A stretch of 64,000 nt of DNA from Nonomuraea thailandensis (GTDB lineage: Bacteria > Actinomycetota > Actinomycetes > Streptosporangiales > Streptosporangiaceae), in NCBI RefSeq assembly GCF_024172165.1, contig NZ_JAMZEB010000002.1:10018501-10082500 (forward strand). The letters are read 5' to 3'. A program made the translations under genes and the position numbers. Shown here piece after piece: positions 50,308 to 59,783 of this stretch. Within the stretch, counting starts at the first letter, position 1; each line of letters begins with the position of its first letter. The notes under the pieces are model-generated. The model ran no database searches. It was given only the letters and a program-made list of their open reading frames with translations, and was not told where the DNA came from.

Positions 50308-51048
50308 GTGGGAGTCCTTCAGCGCTTCGAGCGAAGGCTCGAAGGCCTGGTGGAGGGAGCCTTTGCGCGGGCGTTCAAATCTGACCTTCAGCCGGTCGAG
50401 GTCGCCAGCGCGGTTCAGCGGGAGATGGATGAGCGTGCGGCGATCGTCGCTCAAGGTCGCACGCTCGTGCCCAACGACTTCGTGGTGGAGCTGTCCACGA
50501 CCGACAGCGAGAGGCTTGAGGTCTACGCCGACAGCATCAGCCACGAACTGGCCAACCTCGCCAGGGAGTACGCCAAGGAACAGGGCTACTCCTTTGTGGG
50601 ACCGGTCCGGGTCCGCTTCGAGACCGCCGGCGACCTGGCTGTGGGTCTGTTCCGCATCAGATCGGGCGTCATCCGTGGCGCGACGGTCGAGCAGGACGAG
50701 ATCCGCCAGCCGGCGAGCGACCTGCCTCCGTCGAGGCCCGGCGCGTTCAACGGGCGGCCGCGGCTGCTCGTCTCCACCCAGGATGATCCGCAGGGCGACC
50801 GCTCCTACGAGCTCACCACTCCGGTGACCTTGCTCGGCAGGGGCACCGACTGCGATCTTCGTCTCGTCGATCCAGGAGTGTCGCGGCACCATGCGGAGCT
50901 GCGCGTCGAGGGCCAGACAGTGGTTCTCGTGGATCTCGGATCGACGAACGGCACTTTCGTCAATGGCCAGCCGGTGCGCAGGATCGAGCTCCAGAACGGC
51001 ACGCGAGTGACGTTGGGGCGTACGACTCTGGTGTTCCGGCGCGATTAG
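50308..51048 (+). CDS. fhaA: FhaA-like protein (DUF3662 + FHA domain)
   Basis: A 246-residue protein. The N-terminal DUF3662 domain (residues 1-115) begins LQRFERRLEGLVEGAFARAFKSDLQPVEVA. The C-terminal FHA domain (about 150-246) has LLGRGTDCDLRLVDPGVSRHHAELR and DLGSTNGTFVNG, which bind phosphothreonine. In mycobacteria FhaA binds PknB-phosphorylated partners and regulates peptidoglycan synthesis. The gene starts at GTG 50308 with a strong SD and opens the conserved fhaA-fhaB-pstP-rodA-pbpA-pknA-pknB cluster. The central linker is shorter than in Mycobacterium. Confidence 0.96.
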   Translation: MGVLQRFERRLEGLVEGAFARAFKSDLQPVEVASAVQREMDERAAIVAQGRTLVPNDFVVELSTTDSERLEVYADSISHELANLAREYAKEQGYSFVGPVRVRFETAGDLAVGLFRIRSGVIRGATVEQDEIRQPASDLPPSRPGAFNGRPRLLVSTQDDPQGDRSYELTTPVTLLGRGTDCDLRLVDPGVSRHHAELRVEGQTVVLVDLGSTNGTFVNGQPVRRIELQNGTRVTLGRTTLVFRRD

Positions 51049-51065
51049 GGGTAGACAGACGGTCC

Positions 51066-51536
51066 ATGTCCGAGCTCACGCTGCTGCTGATCCGGCTCGC
51101 TTTCCTGGCGGTGCTGTGGTTCTTCGTCATTGCCGCAGTCGGCGTGATCCGGACTGACTTGTTCGGTTCACGCACGGCTCCCGCGGGCGCACGTAAGGCC
51201 GCGAAACCCGCCAAACCCGTGGCAAAGCCCAAGAGCAAGAAGGGCGAGCCACGCCAGCTCATCGTCACCGGTGGCCCCCTCCAAGGCACCACCATCGACC
51301 TCACGGAGACGCCCATCACCATTGGCCGGGCCAATGACGCCACGCTGGTAGTCACCGACGACTACGCTTCCAGCCGGCACGCCCGGCTCTTTCCTCAGGA
51401 CGGTCAATGGATCGTGGAAGATCTTGGGTCCACCAACGGCACGTATCTCGACCGCTCGAAAGTCACCCGCCCGACCCCGGTGCCGCTCGGTGTTCCGATC
51501 CGCGTCGGCAAGACAGTCATTGAATTGCGCAAATGA
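51066..51536 (+). CDS. fhaB: FhaB/FipA-like protein (TM + FHA domain)
   Basis: A 156-residue protein with an N-terminal membrane helix (LLIRLAFLAVLWFFVIAAVGVI), a Lys/Ala/Pro-rich linker and a C-terminal FHA domain with ITIGRANDATLVVTDDYASSRHARLF and DLGSTNGTYLD. In mycobacteria FipA is phosphorylated by PknA and recruits division proteins. It lies 17 bp after fhaA and overlaps pstP (ATGA). Confidence 0.95.
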   Translation: MSELTLLLIRLAFLAVLWFFVIAAVGVIRTDLFGSRTAPAGARKAAKPAKPVAKPKSKKGEPRQLIVTGGPLQGTTIDLTETPITIGRANDATLVVTDDYASSRHARLFPQDGQWIVEDLGSTNGTYLDRSKVTRPTPVPLGVPIRVGKTVIELRK

Positions 51537-52843
51537 CCATCGCACTCCGCTACGCCGCCCGCTCGGACGTCGGCCTCCTCCGCGAAGGGAACGAGGACTC
51601 GGCGTACGCTAGCGGCCGCCTGCTCGCCGTCGCCGACGGCATGGGCGGGCACGCACACGGCGAGGTGGCGAGCTCAGTCGCCATCGCCGCCATGGCCTCT
51701 CTGGAAGAGGCCCAACAGGGGGGTGACCTGCTCAACGCCATCGAGGCAGCGGTACGCGACGCCAATCGCAAGCTGCACGAGATGGTGGGGCGGGATCCCA
51801 GCCTCAAAGGCATGGGCACGACTCTGACGGCCATGCTCTGGAACGGCACCCAGGTCGCGCTGGTGCACGTGGGCGATTCGCGCGCCTACCTGCTCAGACG
51901 CGGGGAGCTCTACCAGATCACGCATGACCACACGCTGGTGCAGCAGCTCGTCGACGACGGGCGCATCACACCGGAAGAGGCGGCCACGCATCCGCAGCGC
52001 TCGATCCTGCTGCGCGCGCTCGACGGCAGTGGCGAGGTCGATCCCGACCTCACGCTCCGCGAGGCGCAGGTGGGCGATCGCTACCTCCTGTGCTCCGACG
52101 GCCTGTCGGGCGTGGTGAGCGCCGAGACGCTGCACGCCACGCTCACCAACATCGACGACCCGGAAGAGGTCGTCCGCCAGCTCATCGACCTGGCGAACAG
52201 AGGGGGCGGGCCGGACAACATCACGTGCGTGCTGGCCGACGTGCTGGAGATCACCGATGGGCAGCAGGTGCCCGCGGAGGCCGCCGTCGTCGGCGCCGCG
52301 GGCATGACCCGGCTGCACGGTAGTCCTCAGGACACCTCGCCGGGGCGAGCCAACGCGGTGACCGCACCCCAGCCGGTGATCACCGATGACGAGTTCGAGG
52401 TGCCGGACGCCCCTCAGGCGTCCCGGCGGCCCGGCAGGCGTCGTCGCGTGTGGCCCGTGCTGGTCACCGTGTTGGGCATTGGCGTCGTCACCGTCGGCGT
52501 CGGCGGTTACTTTGGATATCAGTGGACTCAGGACCAGTTCTTCGTCGGAGCGAGGGGCGACGAGGTGGTCGTGTTCCAAGGGATCCAGAGGGAGTTGGGG
52601 CCTTTTCCGCTCTTCCACGTCAAGAAGCCCACGGGCAAGCAGCTCTCCAAGCTGTCCGAGGCCGACCAGGCGCTGATCAAGAGCGGCATCCCCGTCACCA
52701 CCGAAGCCGAGGGCATAACGAGGATCAACGCCTTGAAGTTCGCCGACTCAGAGCCGAAACAAGAGGCCACCGCGGAGGCGAGCCCCACCCCCACGCCTTC
52801 CGCGTCCGCCACCGCCACCGCCACCAAGACGAAACAGCAGTAG
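51533..52843 (+). CDS. pstP: PstP PP2C-family Ser/Thr protein phosphatase
   Basis: A 436-residue membrane-anchored PP2C that reverses PknA/PknB phosphorylation. The catalytic domain (residues 1-240) has SDVGLLREGNEDSAYA, VADGMGGHAHGEVASSVA and GDSRAYL, which coordinate metal. A TM helix at about 305-328 (VWPVLVTVLGIGVVTVGVGGYFGY) is followed by about 110 extracellular residues ending in a Thr/Ala/Pro-rich tail (SPTPTPSASATATATKTKQQ). It is in the conserved position of the gene cluster. Confidence 0.97.
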   Translation: MTIALRYAARSDVGLLREGNEDSAYASGRLLAVADGMGGHAHGEVASSVAIAAMASLEEAQQGGDLLNAIEAAVRDANRKLHEMVGRDPSLKGMGTTLTAMLWNGTQVALVHVGDSRAYLLRRGELYQITHDHTLVQQLVDDGRITPEEAATHPQRSILLRALDGSGEVDPDLTLREAQVGDRYLLCSDGLSGVVSAETLHATLTNIDDPEEVVRQLIDLANRGGGPDNITCVLADVLEITDGQQVPAEAAVVGAAGMTRLHGSPQDTSPGRANAVTAPQPVITDDEFEVPDAPQASRRPGRRRRVWPVLVTVLGIGVVTVGVGGYFGYQWTQDQFFVGARGDEVVVFQGIQRELGPFPLFHVKKPTGKQLSKLSEADQALIKSGIPVTTEAEGITRINALKFADSEPKQEATAEASPTPTPSASATATATKTKQQ

Positions 52844-54223
52844 ATGAGCGAAGTCGCCGTCTCCCCCGTCCCGATGCCGGCCAAGCGTCGCGGGGCGCAG
52901 CTGATCATGCTCGCGCTCGCGGTGCTCATCATCATGGGCGCCTACGCCAACGTGGGCCTGGCGATCGACGGCCAGGTGCCCGCGGGCATGCTGACGTACG
53001 GCCTGAGCCTGGGCGGCCTGATGCTGGCCGCCTATCTGGTGCTGGCCAAGTTCGCCCCCTGGGCCGACCCGCTGATCCTGCCGCTGGTGACGCTGGTCAA
53101 CGGCATCGGCCTGGTAGTGATCTACCGGCTGGAGAGCGCTCCCATGAAGGGCGCCTCCGCGACCAACCAGATCATCATGACCGGGATCGGCGTGGTGCTC
53201 TTCGCCGTGACGCTGCTGGTCCTGCGTGACCACCGGGCGTTGCAGCGGATGACGTACACCGCCGGGCTGGTCGGCGTGGTCCTGCTCGTCTCACCGCTGG
53301 TACCCGGGCTGGGCAAGGAGATCAACGGCGCGCGGATCTGGATCGGGTTCGGCTCGGCGACCATCCAGCCGGCCGAGTTCGCCAAGATCGCACTGGTCGT
53401 CTTCTTCGCCGGCTACCTCGTCGCCAAGCGCGACGTGCTGGCGCTGGCCGGGCGCCGGCTGCTCTTCATCGACCTGCCCAGGGCGCGCGACCTCGGCCCG
53501 GTGCTGATCACCTGGGCGGTCGCCATCGGCGTGCTGGTGCTGCAGAAGGACCTGGGCTCGTCGCTGCTGCTGTTCGGCGGCTTCGTGGTGATGCTCTACA
53601 TCGCCACCCAGCGCACGTCGTGGGTGCTCATCGGCATCCTGCTGTTCGTCGGCGGCGCGTTCCTGGCCGGTCAGCTCTTCTCCCACGTGGGCGACCGCTT
53701 CGACGTCTGGCTCAACCCCGGCTCCGACGAGTACTACGAGCGCGAGTTCGGCGGCAGCTACCAGATCATGCAGGGGCTGTTCGGCCTGGGCGCCGGCGGC
53801 ATCCTGGGCACCGGGCTCGGCCAGGGCCACCCCGAGCTGATCCCGCTGGCCTTCTCCGACTTCATCTTCAACGCCACCGGCGAGGAGCTCGGCCTGACCG
53901 GGCTGATGGCGATCCTGATGATCTACGCGCTGATCGTCCAGCGCGGCCTGCGCACCTCCCTGGCGGCCCGCGACCCCTTCTCCAAGCTTCTGGCGGGCGG
54001 CCTGTCGTTCATCCTGGCCTGGCAGGTCTTCATCATCGTCGGAGGCGTGACGAACCTCATTCCGCTGACCGGCCTGGTGACGCCGTTCATGTCCCAGGGC
54101 GGCTCGGCCCTCCTGGCTAACTGGATCCTTATCGCGCTGCTGGTACGAACGTCAGATGCCGCCAGACGCCCCCCGCCTCAAGCGATCCAGAACGAAGGAC
54201 TGACGCAGGTGTTCCAGCGATGA
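52844..54223 (+). CDS. rodA: RodA/FtsW-type SEDS glycosyltransferase
   Basis: A 459-residue polytopic SEDS protein, about 10-12 membrane segments, starting 0 bp after pstP. SEDS hallmarks are GLGKEINGARIWIGFGSATIQPAEFAKIALVVFFAGYLV and, later, GGVTNLIPLTGLVTPFMSQGGSALLANWILIALLVR. A putative catalytic Asp is in the large loop near the WxxxP-type region. These proteins polymerise lipid II into glycan strands and pair with the class B PBP encoded downstream. In Mycobacterium the equivalent is RodA (Rv0017c). Confidence 0.96.
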   Translation: MSEVAVSPVPMPAKRRGAQLIMLALAVLIIMGAYANVGLAIDGQVPAGMLTYGLSLGGLMLAAYLVLAKFAPWADPLILPLVTLVNGIGLVVIYRLESAPMKGASATNQIIMTGIGVVLFAVTLLVLRDHRALQRMTYTAGLVGVVLLVSPLVPGLGKEINGARIWIGFGSATIQPAEFAKIALVVFFAGYLVAKRDVLALAGRRLLFIDLPRARDLGPVLITWAVAIGVLVLQKDLGSSLLLFGGFVVMLYIATQRTSWVLIGILLFVGGAFLAGQLFSHVGDRFDVWLNPGSDEYYEREFGGSYQIMQGLFGLGAGGILGTGLGQGHPELIPLAFSDFIFNATGEELGLTGLMAILMIYALIVQRGLRTSLAARDPFSKLLAGGLSFILAWQVFIIVGGVTNLIPLTGLVTPFMSQGGSALLANWILIALLVRTSDAARRPPPQAIQNEGLTQVFQR

Positions 54224-55683
54224 ACGGCACTCTGAAGCGCGTGGCCGTGGCATGCCTGGCCATGTTCGCGCTCCTGATGATCAATGTGAACTTCCTCCAG
54301 GCCGTACGGGCCGAGGAGTACCGCACGGACGCGCGCAACACCCGCAACTACTACGACCGCTACGCCATCGAGCGGGGCCGCATCACGGCCGGCGGCAAGG
54401 TGCTCGCGCAGTCCGTCGAGACCAAGGACAGCGACTTCAAGTTCGTCAGGAAGTACACCGACGGCAAGCTGTACGCGCACGTCACCGGCTACTTCTCGCC
54501 GGAGAGCGAGAGCGCGATCGAGCGCAGCGAGAACGCCCTGCTCGACGGCTCCAGCGCGGACCTGCTGCTGCGGCGCAGCATCGACCTGTTCACCGGCGAG
54601 CCGACCAGGGGCGCCAGCGTCGATCTCACGATCAACCCGAAGGCCCAGAAGGCGGCCTACGACGCGCTGCGCAACAGCGGCAAGCGCGGCGCCGTGATCG
54701 CGCTCGACCCCAAGACGGGGGCGATCCTGGCGATGGTCTCGCTGCCCACGTTCGACCCGGCGGAGCTGTCGGGCACCGACAAGGGCACGGTCTTCAAGCG
54801 GTACGACGAGCTGGACTCGGACAAGAGCCAGCCGCTGCTCAACCGCACGATCTCGCAGACGTACCCGCCGGGCTCCACGTTCAAGGTCGTGACCATGGCG
54901 GCCTACCTGGAGGCCGACTCCTCGCGCGGCCCGCAGACGACCGTGGAGGCGCCGCAGCGGCTGCCGCTGCCCCAGACCAACATCAGCCTGCCCAACTACG
55001 GCGGCGCGGCCTGCGGCAGCGGCCAGGTGACGCTGGTGTACGCGCTGGAGAGGTCCTGCAACACGCCCTTCGCCTCGATGGGCATGGAGCTGGGCTTCGA
55101 CGCGATGAAGGAGCAGACGGAGAAGTTCGGCATGGGCACGCCGGTGTCGGTGCCGATGGCCGCGGCGCAGAGCGACTTCGGCAAGGACTACGACAAGGCC
55201 GCGCTGGCCATGGCCTCGATCGGGCAGAACAGCAACCGGATGACGCCGCTGCAGATGGCCATGATCGCGGCTGGCATCGCCAACGACGGCACGGTGATGA
55301 AGCCGTACCTGGTCAACAAGATCACTGACGCCAAGAACGACACGATCGAAGAGGCCGAGCCCGACGAGCTGAAGACGGATGCGGTCAGCTCCGAGACGGC
55401 CGGCAAGCTGCGCGAGATGATGGTGAGCGTCGTGAGCAACGGCACCGCCAACCTGGCGCAGGTTCCAGGCGTCCAAGTAGCGGGTAAGACAGGCACCGCG
55501 GAGACCGCCGACGGGGCGCCGCCGCACGCCTGGTTCATCTCCTTCGCTCCCGCCGAGGACCCGAAGGTGGCCCTCGCGGTCATCGTCGAGTCCGGCGCAG
55601 CCAACGTCGGGGCGGAGGCGACCGGCGGTCACACCGCCGCGCCGATCGCAAAGGCCGTGCTGGAGGCGGTGCTGAACAAGTGA
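54220..55683 (+). CDS. pbpA: PbpA class B penicillin-binding protein
   Basis: A 487-residue transpeptidase that cross-links peptidoglycan for elongation/division. It has an N-terminal TM helix (residues 7-27), dimerisation domain and transpeptidase domain with SxxK at PPGSTFKVVT, SxN at ERSCNTPFA and KTG at VAGKTGTAE. The stop of RodA overlaps the ATG (ATGA). Length is usual for PbpA. Confidence 0.97.
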   Translation: MNGTLKRVAVACLAMFALLMINVNFLQAVRAEEYRTDARNTRNYYDRYAIERGRITAGGKVLAQSVETKDSDFKFVRKYTDGKLYAHVTGYFSPESESAIERSENALLDGSSADLLLRRSIDLFTGEPTRGASVDLTINPKAQKAAYDALRNSGKRGAVIALDPKTGAILAMVSLPTFDPAELSGTDKGTVFKRYDELDSDKSQPLLNRTISQTYPPGSTFKVVTMAAYLEADSSRGPQTTVEAPQRLPLPQTNISLPNYGGAACGSGQVTLVYALERSCNTPFASMGMELGFDAMKEQTEKFGMGTPVSVPMAAAQSDFGKDYDKAALAMASIGQNSNRMTPLQMAMIAAGIANDGTVMKPYLVNKITDAKNDTIEEAEPDELKTDAVSSETAGKLREMMVSVVSNGTANLAQVPGVQVAGKTGTAETADGAPPHAWFISFAPAEDPKVALAVIVESGAANVGAEATGGHTAAPIAKAVLEAVLNK

Positions 55684-55704
55684 TTGACGGTAACCTGCTG
55701 GGTC

Positions 55705-57075
55705 ATGCGGCTCCGTAACCGCTACCTCCTGGTCTCCCGCATCGCCACGGGCGGTATGGGAGAAGTGTGGCGCGCCCGTGACGAGTTGCTCGGGCGCGAG
55801 GTGGCGGTGAAGATCCTGCGCAGCCACATCTACGCCGATCCCACCTTCCGCGAGCGGTTCCGCAACGAGGCGCGGCTCACCGCCGCTCTGGCGGACCCCG
55901 GGGTGGCGCAGATCTTCGACTACGGCGAGCAGAGCGACCTCGCCTACCTCGTGATGGAGCTGGTGCACGGCGAGCCGCTGTCGGCCATCCTGGCGCGCAA
56001 CGGGGCCATCGGCCCCGAAGTGGCGCTCGACGTGGTGCACCAGACGGCCAAGGCGCTGCACGTGGCTCACTCGGCGGGCATCATCCACCGCGACATCAAG
56101 CCCGGCAACCTGCTCGTCACCCCCGAGGGCACGATCAAGGTGACGGACTTCGGCATCGCGCGGGCCCTGGAGGCGGCGCCGGTGACGCAGACCGGCACCG
56201 TGCTCGGCACCGCCCAGTACGTCAGCCCCGAGCAGGCGCAGGGCTTCCCGCTCACGCCCGCGACGGACCTGTACTCCCTGGGCGTGGTGGCCTACGAGTG
56301 CCTGACGGGACGCACGCCGTTCCGCGGCGACAGCCAGGTGGCGATCGCGCTGCAGCACCTCAACGAGCAGCCGCCGCCGCTCGGCGTGGACGTGCCCGCG
56401 CAGGTGCGGGAGCTGGTCATGGCGCTGCTGGCCAAGGAGCCGGCGCAGCGCCCCGGCTCGGCGCTGGAGGTGGCCGACCGGGCGTACGTGCTGCGCGAGT
56501 CGCTGGCGGGCGTCGAGCACGTGCCCGAGCTCAGCATGCTCACCGACCCCGGCGGCTTCCGCGTGCGCGAGCCGGCACCCGAGGACGAGCGGGAGACCGA
56601 CGACCTCGCCCCGACCACCACGGTGCAGGAGCGGCCGTCGGGCGGGCGCAGGGGCGCCAGGACGCTGGCGCTGGTCGCCACGGCGGGCTGCGTGGCGGCG
56701 GTGGGGCTCACGGCGGTGACGTTCGCCAACCGCGAGCAGCCGAGCACGGCGCCCGAGGTGGCGGAGCCGTCGCAGGCGCCGGCCACCGCCACGCCGACGC
56801 AGCCCCGGGTGCGGCCGACGAAGACGAAGACGAAGACGCGGCGGCCCCCGGTGGTTCCGGTGAAGTCGACGAACCCTATACCCTCGCCGTCGGCTACCGT
56901 AAGCAAGTCGGCTACTCCTACCAAGAAGCCGACGCCGAAACCGACCCGGACCACCACCACCCGGCCCCCTACGCCCACCCCGACGACCCCGACGCCCACC
57001 ACTACACCGACAACTCCGACACCCACCGCCTCGCCGGACCCGGGTGATACGAACCCGCCCAAGGAGGAGACGTGA
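55705..57075 (+). CDS. pknA: PknA-like Ser/Thr protein kinase
   Basis: A 456-residue Hanks-type kinase from ATG 55705. Gly-rich loop ATGGMGEVW, Lys36 in VAVKIL, HRDIKPGNLL with Asp130, DFGIA with Asp148, and activation-loop Thr161/Thr163 (TQTGT). A TM helix near 320-345 (ARTLALVATAGCVAAVGL) leads to an extracellular Pro/Thr/Lys-rich tail of about 110 residues, without PASTA repeats, as in PknA. In the cluster it phosphorylates FhaA/B, division proteins and PknB. A very strong Shine-Dalgarno lies at its 3' end, serving the small ORF that follows. Confidence 0.96.
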   Translation: MRLRNRYLLVSRIATGGMGEVWRARDELLGREVAVKILRSHIYADPTFRERFRNEARLTAALADPGVAQIFDYGEQSDLAYLVMELVHGEPLSAILARNGAIGPEVALDVVHQTAKALHVAHSAGIIHRDIKPGNLLVTPEGTIKVTDFGIARALEAAPVTQTGTVLGTAQYVSPEQAQGFPLTPATDLYSLGVVAYECLTGRTPFRGDSQVAIALQHLNEQPPPLGVDVPAQVRELVMALLAKEPAQRPGSALEVADRAYVLRESLAGVEHVPELSMLTDPGGFRVREPAPEDERETDDLAPTTTVQERPSGGRRGARTLALVATAGCVAAVGLTAVTFANREQPSTAPEVAEPSQAPATATPTQPRVRPTKTKTKTRRPPVVPVKSTNPIPSPSATVSKSATPTKKPTPKPTRTTTTRPPTPTPTTPTPTTTPTTPTPTASPDPGDTNPPKEET

Positions 57076-57143
57076 TGCGCCATGGGGTCGATGATGGACA
57101 CCGGCGGCCCCCCGAGCAGGCCGGTACCCAAGATGAACGGTAA
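57075..57143 (+). CDS. Small ORF with strong Shine-Dalgarno between pknA and pknB
   Basis: ATG 57075 shares one base with the pknA stop (TGATG) and is preceded by AAGGAGGAG at 57061-57069, an excellent SD 5 bases away. It encodes 22 residues (MRHGVDDGHRRPPEQAGTQDER) to TAA 57141-57143. A second in-phase candidate, ATG 57082, runs 26 codons to a TGA that overlaps pknB's ATG 57159. Either would couple translation of pknA and pknB. The alternative explanation is that the KEE codons of pknA make a chance SD. Confidence 0.4.
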   Translation: MRHGVDDGHRRPPEQAGTQDER

Positions 57144-57149
57144 GGGACA

Positions 57150-59024
57150 GTGCAGGAAATGACTCAGCCTCGGCTACTCGGAGGTCGCTACGAGCTCGAC
57201 GGTGTCGTCGGGCGCGGCGGCATGGCCGAGGTGTATCGCGCCCGAGACATCCGGCTGGACCGCATAGTCGCGATCAAGACCCTCCGCTCCGACCTGGCGC
57301 GCGACCACACCTTCCAGGCCCGGTTCCGCCGTGAGGCGCAGTCGGCGGCCTCCCTGAACCACCCGGCCGTCGTCGCCGTCTACGACACCGGCGAGGACGT
57401 CACCGACGGCACCCCCGTGCCGTACATCGTGATGGAGTACGTCGACGGCAGGACGCTGCGCGACCTGCTGCGCCAGGACCGGCGGCTGCTGCCCGAGCGG
57501 GCGACGGAGCTGGTCGACGGCATCCTGCGCGCGCTCGACTACAGCCACCGCGGCGGCATCGTGCACCGCGACATCAAGCCGGCCAACGTGATGATCACGC
57601 GCGCCGGCGACGTCAAGGTGATGGACTTCGGCATCGCGCGCGCGATGGCCGACTCCGCGGCCACGATGACGCAGACGGCGCAGGTGATCGGCACCGCCCA
57701 GTACCTGTCGCCGGAGCAGGCGCGCGGCGAGCGGGTCGACGCGCGCAGCGACATCTACTCCACCGGCTGCGTGCTGTACGAGCTGCTGACCGGCCAGCCG
57801 CCGTTCACCGGCGACTCCCCGGTCGCGATCGCCTACCAGCACGTGCGCGAGGACCCGATCCCGCCGTCCCAGATCGACCCGGAGATCCCGCAGTGGGCCG
57901 ACGCCATCGTGCTCAAGGCGATGGCCAAGGACCCGGCGCACCGCTACCAGAACGCGGGCGAGATGCGCGCCGACATCCAGCGCGCGATGTCCGGCATGCC
58001 GGTCGACGCCCAGACGATGGCGATGACGGGCAACTACGGCCAGGGCACGCGCATGATGACCGCCACGCAGGCGGCTCAGGGCCCCTCCACGCAGCGCACC
58101 ACCGCGGTCCCACCGTACGAGTACGACGAGGGCGGCGGGCGCGGCGGCCGGCGCAGGGCGTCCAGCGGCGGCAACGCGCTCAAGACGGCGCTGTGGATCA
58201 TCATTCCGCTGCTCATCATCGGCGGGTTCATCACGGTCGGCTACGTGGTGTTCAGCGGCGGCGGGGGCACGCAGGCCGACAGCCAAGTGCAGATCCCCGA
58301 TCTGGCCTCGCAGGAGCGGTCGTACGCCGAGGGGCAGCTCACCGACCTCCAGCTCAAGGTCGAGGTGGTCCAGGAGGCGAGCACCGACGTCGAGAAGGAC
58401 GCCGTCATCCGGACGGACCCCAAGGCCGGCACCAAGGTCGAGAAGAACTCGGCGGTCAAGCTCGTCGTCTCCAGCGGCCCCAAGAAGGTCAAGGTGCCCG
58501 ACAACCTCGTCGGCATGCCGCAGGCGGACGCCGTGAAGGCCCTGGAAGAGGCGGGCCTGACCGGCGTCGTCAAGACGCGCAACTCCGCCAAGCCGCAGGG
58601 CACGGTCGTCGCCACCGACCCCAAGGCCGGCACGGAGGTCGAGGAGGGCGGCTCCGTCACCCTCTTCGTCCCGAAGGCGCTCATCGAGGTGCCCAGCGTG
58701 ATGGGCCTCACCGAGGCCGACGCCAAGGCGCAGCTCGAAGGCGCGGGTCTCAAGACCCGGGTCGTCCGGCAGGCGTCGAACGAGGTCCCCGAGGGCACCG
58801 TGGTGCAGCAGAACCCCGGTGAGGGCGCCAAGGTGGCGTCCAACACGGCGATCACGATCGTGGTCTCGACCGGTCCCGAGGACCAGCCGACCGACGGGTT
58901 CCCGACGGACCAGCCGACGGACGACTTCCCATCGGACCAGCCCACCGACGACTTCCCGTCGGACGAGCCGACGGAAGACAACCCGATCGGTGACGACGGC
59001 CTCGGCGGCGACTTCAACGGCTGA
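57150..59024 (+). CDS. pknB: PknB Ser/Thr kinase with PASTA repeats
   Basis: A 624-residue kinase from GTG 57150 (ATG 57159 is the alternative and fits better if it is coupled to the upstream small ORF). Lys43, HRDIKPANVM Asp141, DFGIA Asp159 and activation-loop Thr pair in ATMTQTAQVIG match PknB. A TM helix lies at about 347-370; three PASTA domains (about 385-580) bind peptidoglycan muropeptides. The C-terminal tail has repeated acidic PTDDFPSDQ-type units. It regulates cell growth and division with PknA and PstP. An 11-12-bp hairpin terminator follows. Confidence 0.97.
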   Translation: MQEMTQPRLLGGRYELDGVVGRGGMAEVYRARDIRLDRIVAIKTLRSDLARDHTFQARFRREAQSAASLNHPAVVAVYDTGEDVTDGTPVPYIVMEYVDGRTLRDLLRQDRRLLPERATELVDGILRALDYSHRGGIVHRDIKPANVMITRAGDVKVMDFGIARAMADSAATMTQTAQVIGTAQYLSPEQARGERVDARSDIYSTGCVLYELLTGQPPFTGDSPVAIAYQHVREDPIPPSQIDPEIPQWADAIVLKAMAKDPAHRYQNAGEMRADIQRAMSGMPVDAQTMAMTGNYGQGTRMMTATQAAQGPSTQRTTAVPPYEYDEGGGRGGRRRASSGGNALKTALWIIIPLLIIGGFITVGYVVFSGGGGTQADSQVQIPDLASQERSYAEGQLTDLQLKVEVVQEASTDVEKDAVIRTDPKAGTKVEKNSAVKLVVSSGPKKVKVPDNLVGMPQADAVKALEEAGLTGVVKTRNSAKPQGTVVATDPKAGTEVEEGGSVTLFVPKALIEVPSVMGLTEADAKAQLEGAGLKTRVVRQASNEVPEGTVVQQNPGEGAKVASNTAITIVVSTGPEDQPTDGFPTDQPTDDFPSDQPTDDFPSDEPTEDNPIGDDGLGGDFNG

Positions 59025-59041
59025 GGTCCCGCACGCACGGC

Positions 59042-59069
59042 GAAGGGCCGCCCTCCGGGGCGGCCCTTC
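59042..59069 (+). terminator. Terminator hairpin after pknB
   Basis: GAAGGGCCGCCC (59042-59053) pairs with GGGCGGCCCTTC (59058-59069) through a 4-nt loop (12 bp, perfect). No T-run follows, which is common for GC-rich actinomycete terminators. It ends the fhaA-pknB operon and separates it from the convergent trpG. Confidence 0.75.
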
Positions 59070-59210
59070 CGCATGTACGGGGGCTTGCGCGGACCGCGGG
59101 AGCAGCGAGCCCGCGGGAGCAGCGAGTGCCGCGCGAACAACGAACGCCCCCGCCGCTCGGGGGCAACGGCGGGGACGCTCACTTGTACGTCGCTCTGCGC
59201 GAGACGTTTG

Positions 59211-59783
59211 TTACACGATTCCGCGCAGCCAATTTTCGAGCAGCCGATGACCATGCTCGGACAAGACGGACTCGGGGTGGAACTGGATGCCCTCGATGGG
59301 CGCCACCCGGTGCCGCAGGCCCATGATGACGCCGTCCTGCGTGCGGGCGGTCACGTCGAGCACGTCGGGCACGGTCTCGGGCAGCACGGCCAGCGAGTGG
59401 TAGCGGGTCATCCGCACGGGTGAGGGCAGGGTCTCGAAGACGCCCTTGCCGTCGTGCGTGACGGCGCTGGTCCGGCCGTGGAAGAGGTCGGGGGCGCGGG
59501 TCACGGTGGCGCCGTAGGCCACGGCGATGGCCTGGTGGCCGAGGCAGACGCCGAGCAGCGGCCGGTTGCTCGCGGCCGCGTGGCGCACCAGGGGGACGCT
59601 CACGCCGGCCGCCTCGGGGGTGCCGGGGCCCGGGCTGATGAGCACGCCGTCGAAGCCGTCGGCGTCGTGCACGCGTACGTCGTCGCGCGGCCGCACGTCG
59701 CAGTCGGCGCCGAGCTCGCGCAGGTACTGCACGATCGTGTGGACGAAGCTGTCGTGGTTGTCCACGACCAGCACGCTCGTCAT
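59211..59783 (-). CDS. trpG: Glutamine amidotransferase TrpG/PabA
   Basis: A 190-residue class I glutamine amidotransferase subunit that supplies ammonia to chorismate-using synthases. The triad is Cys80 (LGVCLGHQ), His169 and Glu171 (IQFHPES). In actinobacteria this gene between pknB and crgA is the dual anthranilate/aminodeoxychorismate synthase component II. It overlaps the 52-residue membrane protein upstream by 4 bp. Confidence 0.95.
   Translation of the reverse strand: MTSVLVVDNHDSFVHTIVQYLRELGADCDVRPRDDVRVHDADGFDGVLISPGPGTPEAAGVSVPLVRHAAASNRPLLGVCLGHQAIAVAYGATVTRAPDLFHGRTSAVTHDGKGVFETLPSPVRMTRYHSLAVLPETVPDVLDVTARTQDGVIMGLRHRVAPIEGIQFHPESVLSEHGHRLLENWLRGIV

Noticed and set aside
54178..56520. 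Long minus-strand frame (780 codons)
   Set aside because: Antisense of pbpA and pknA; no recognisable motif.
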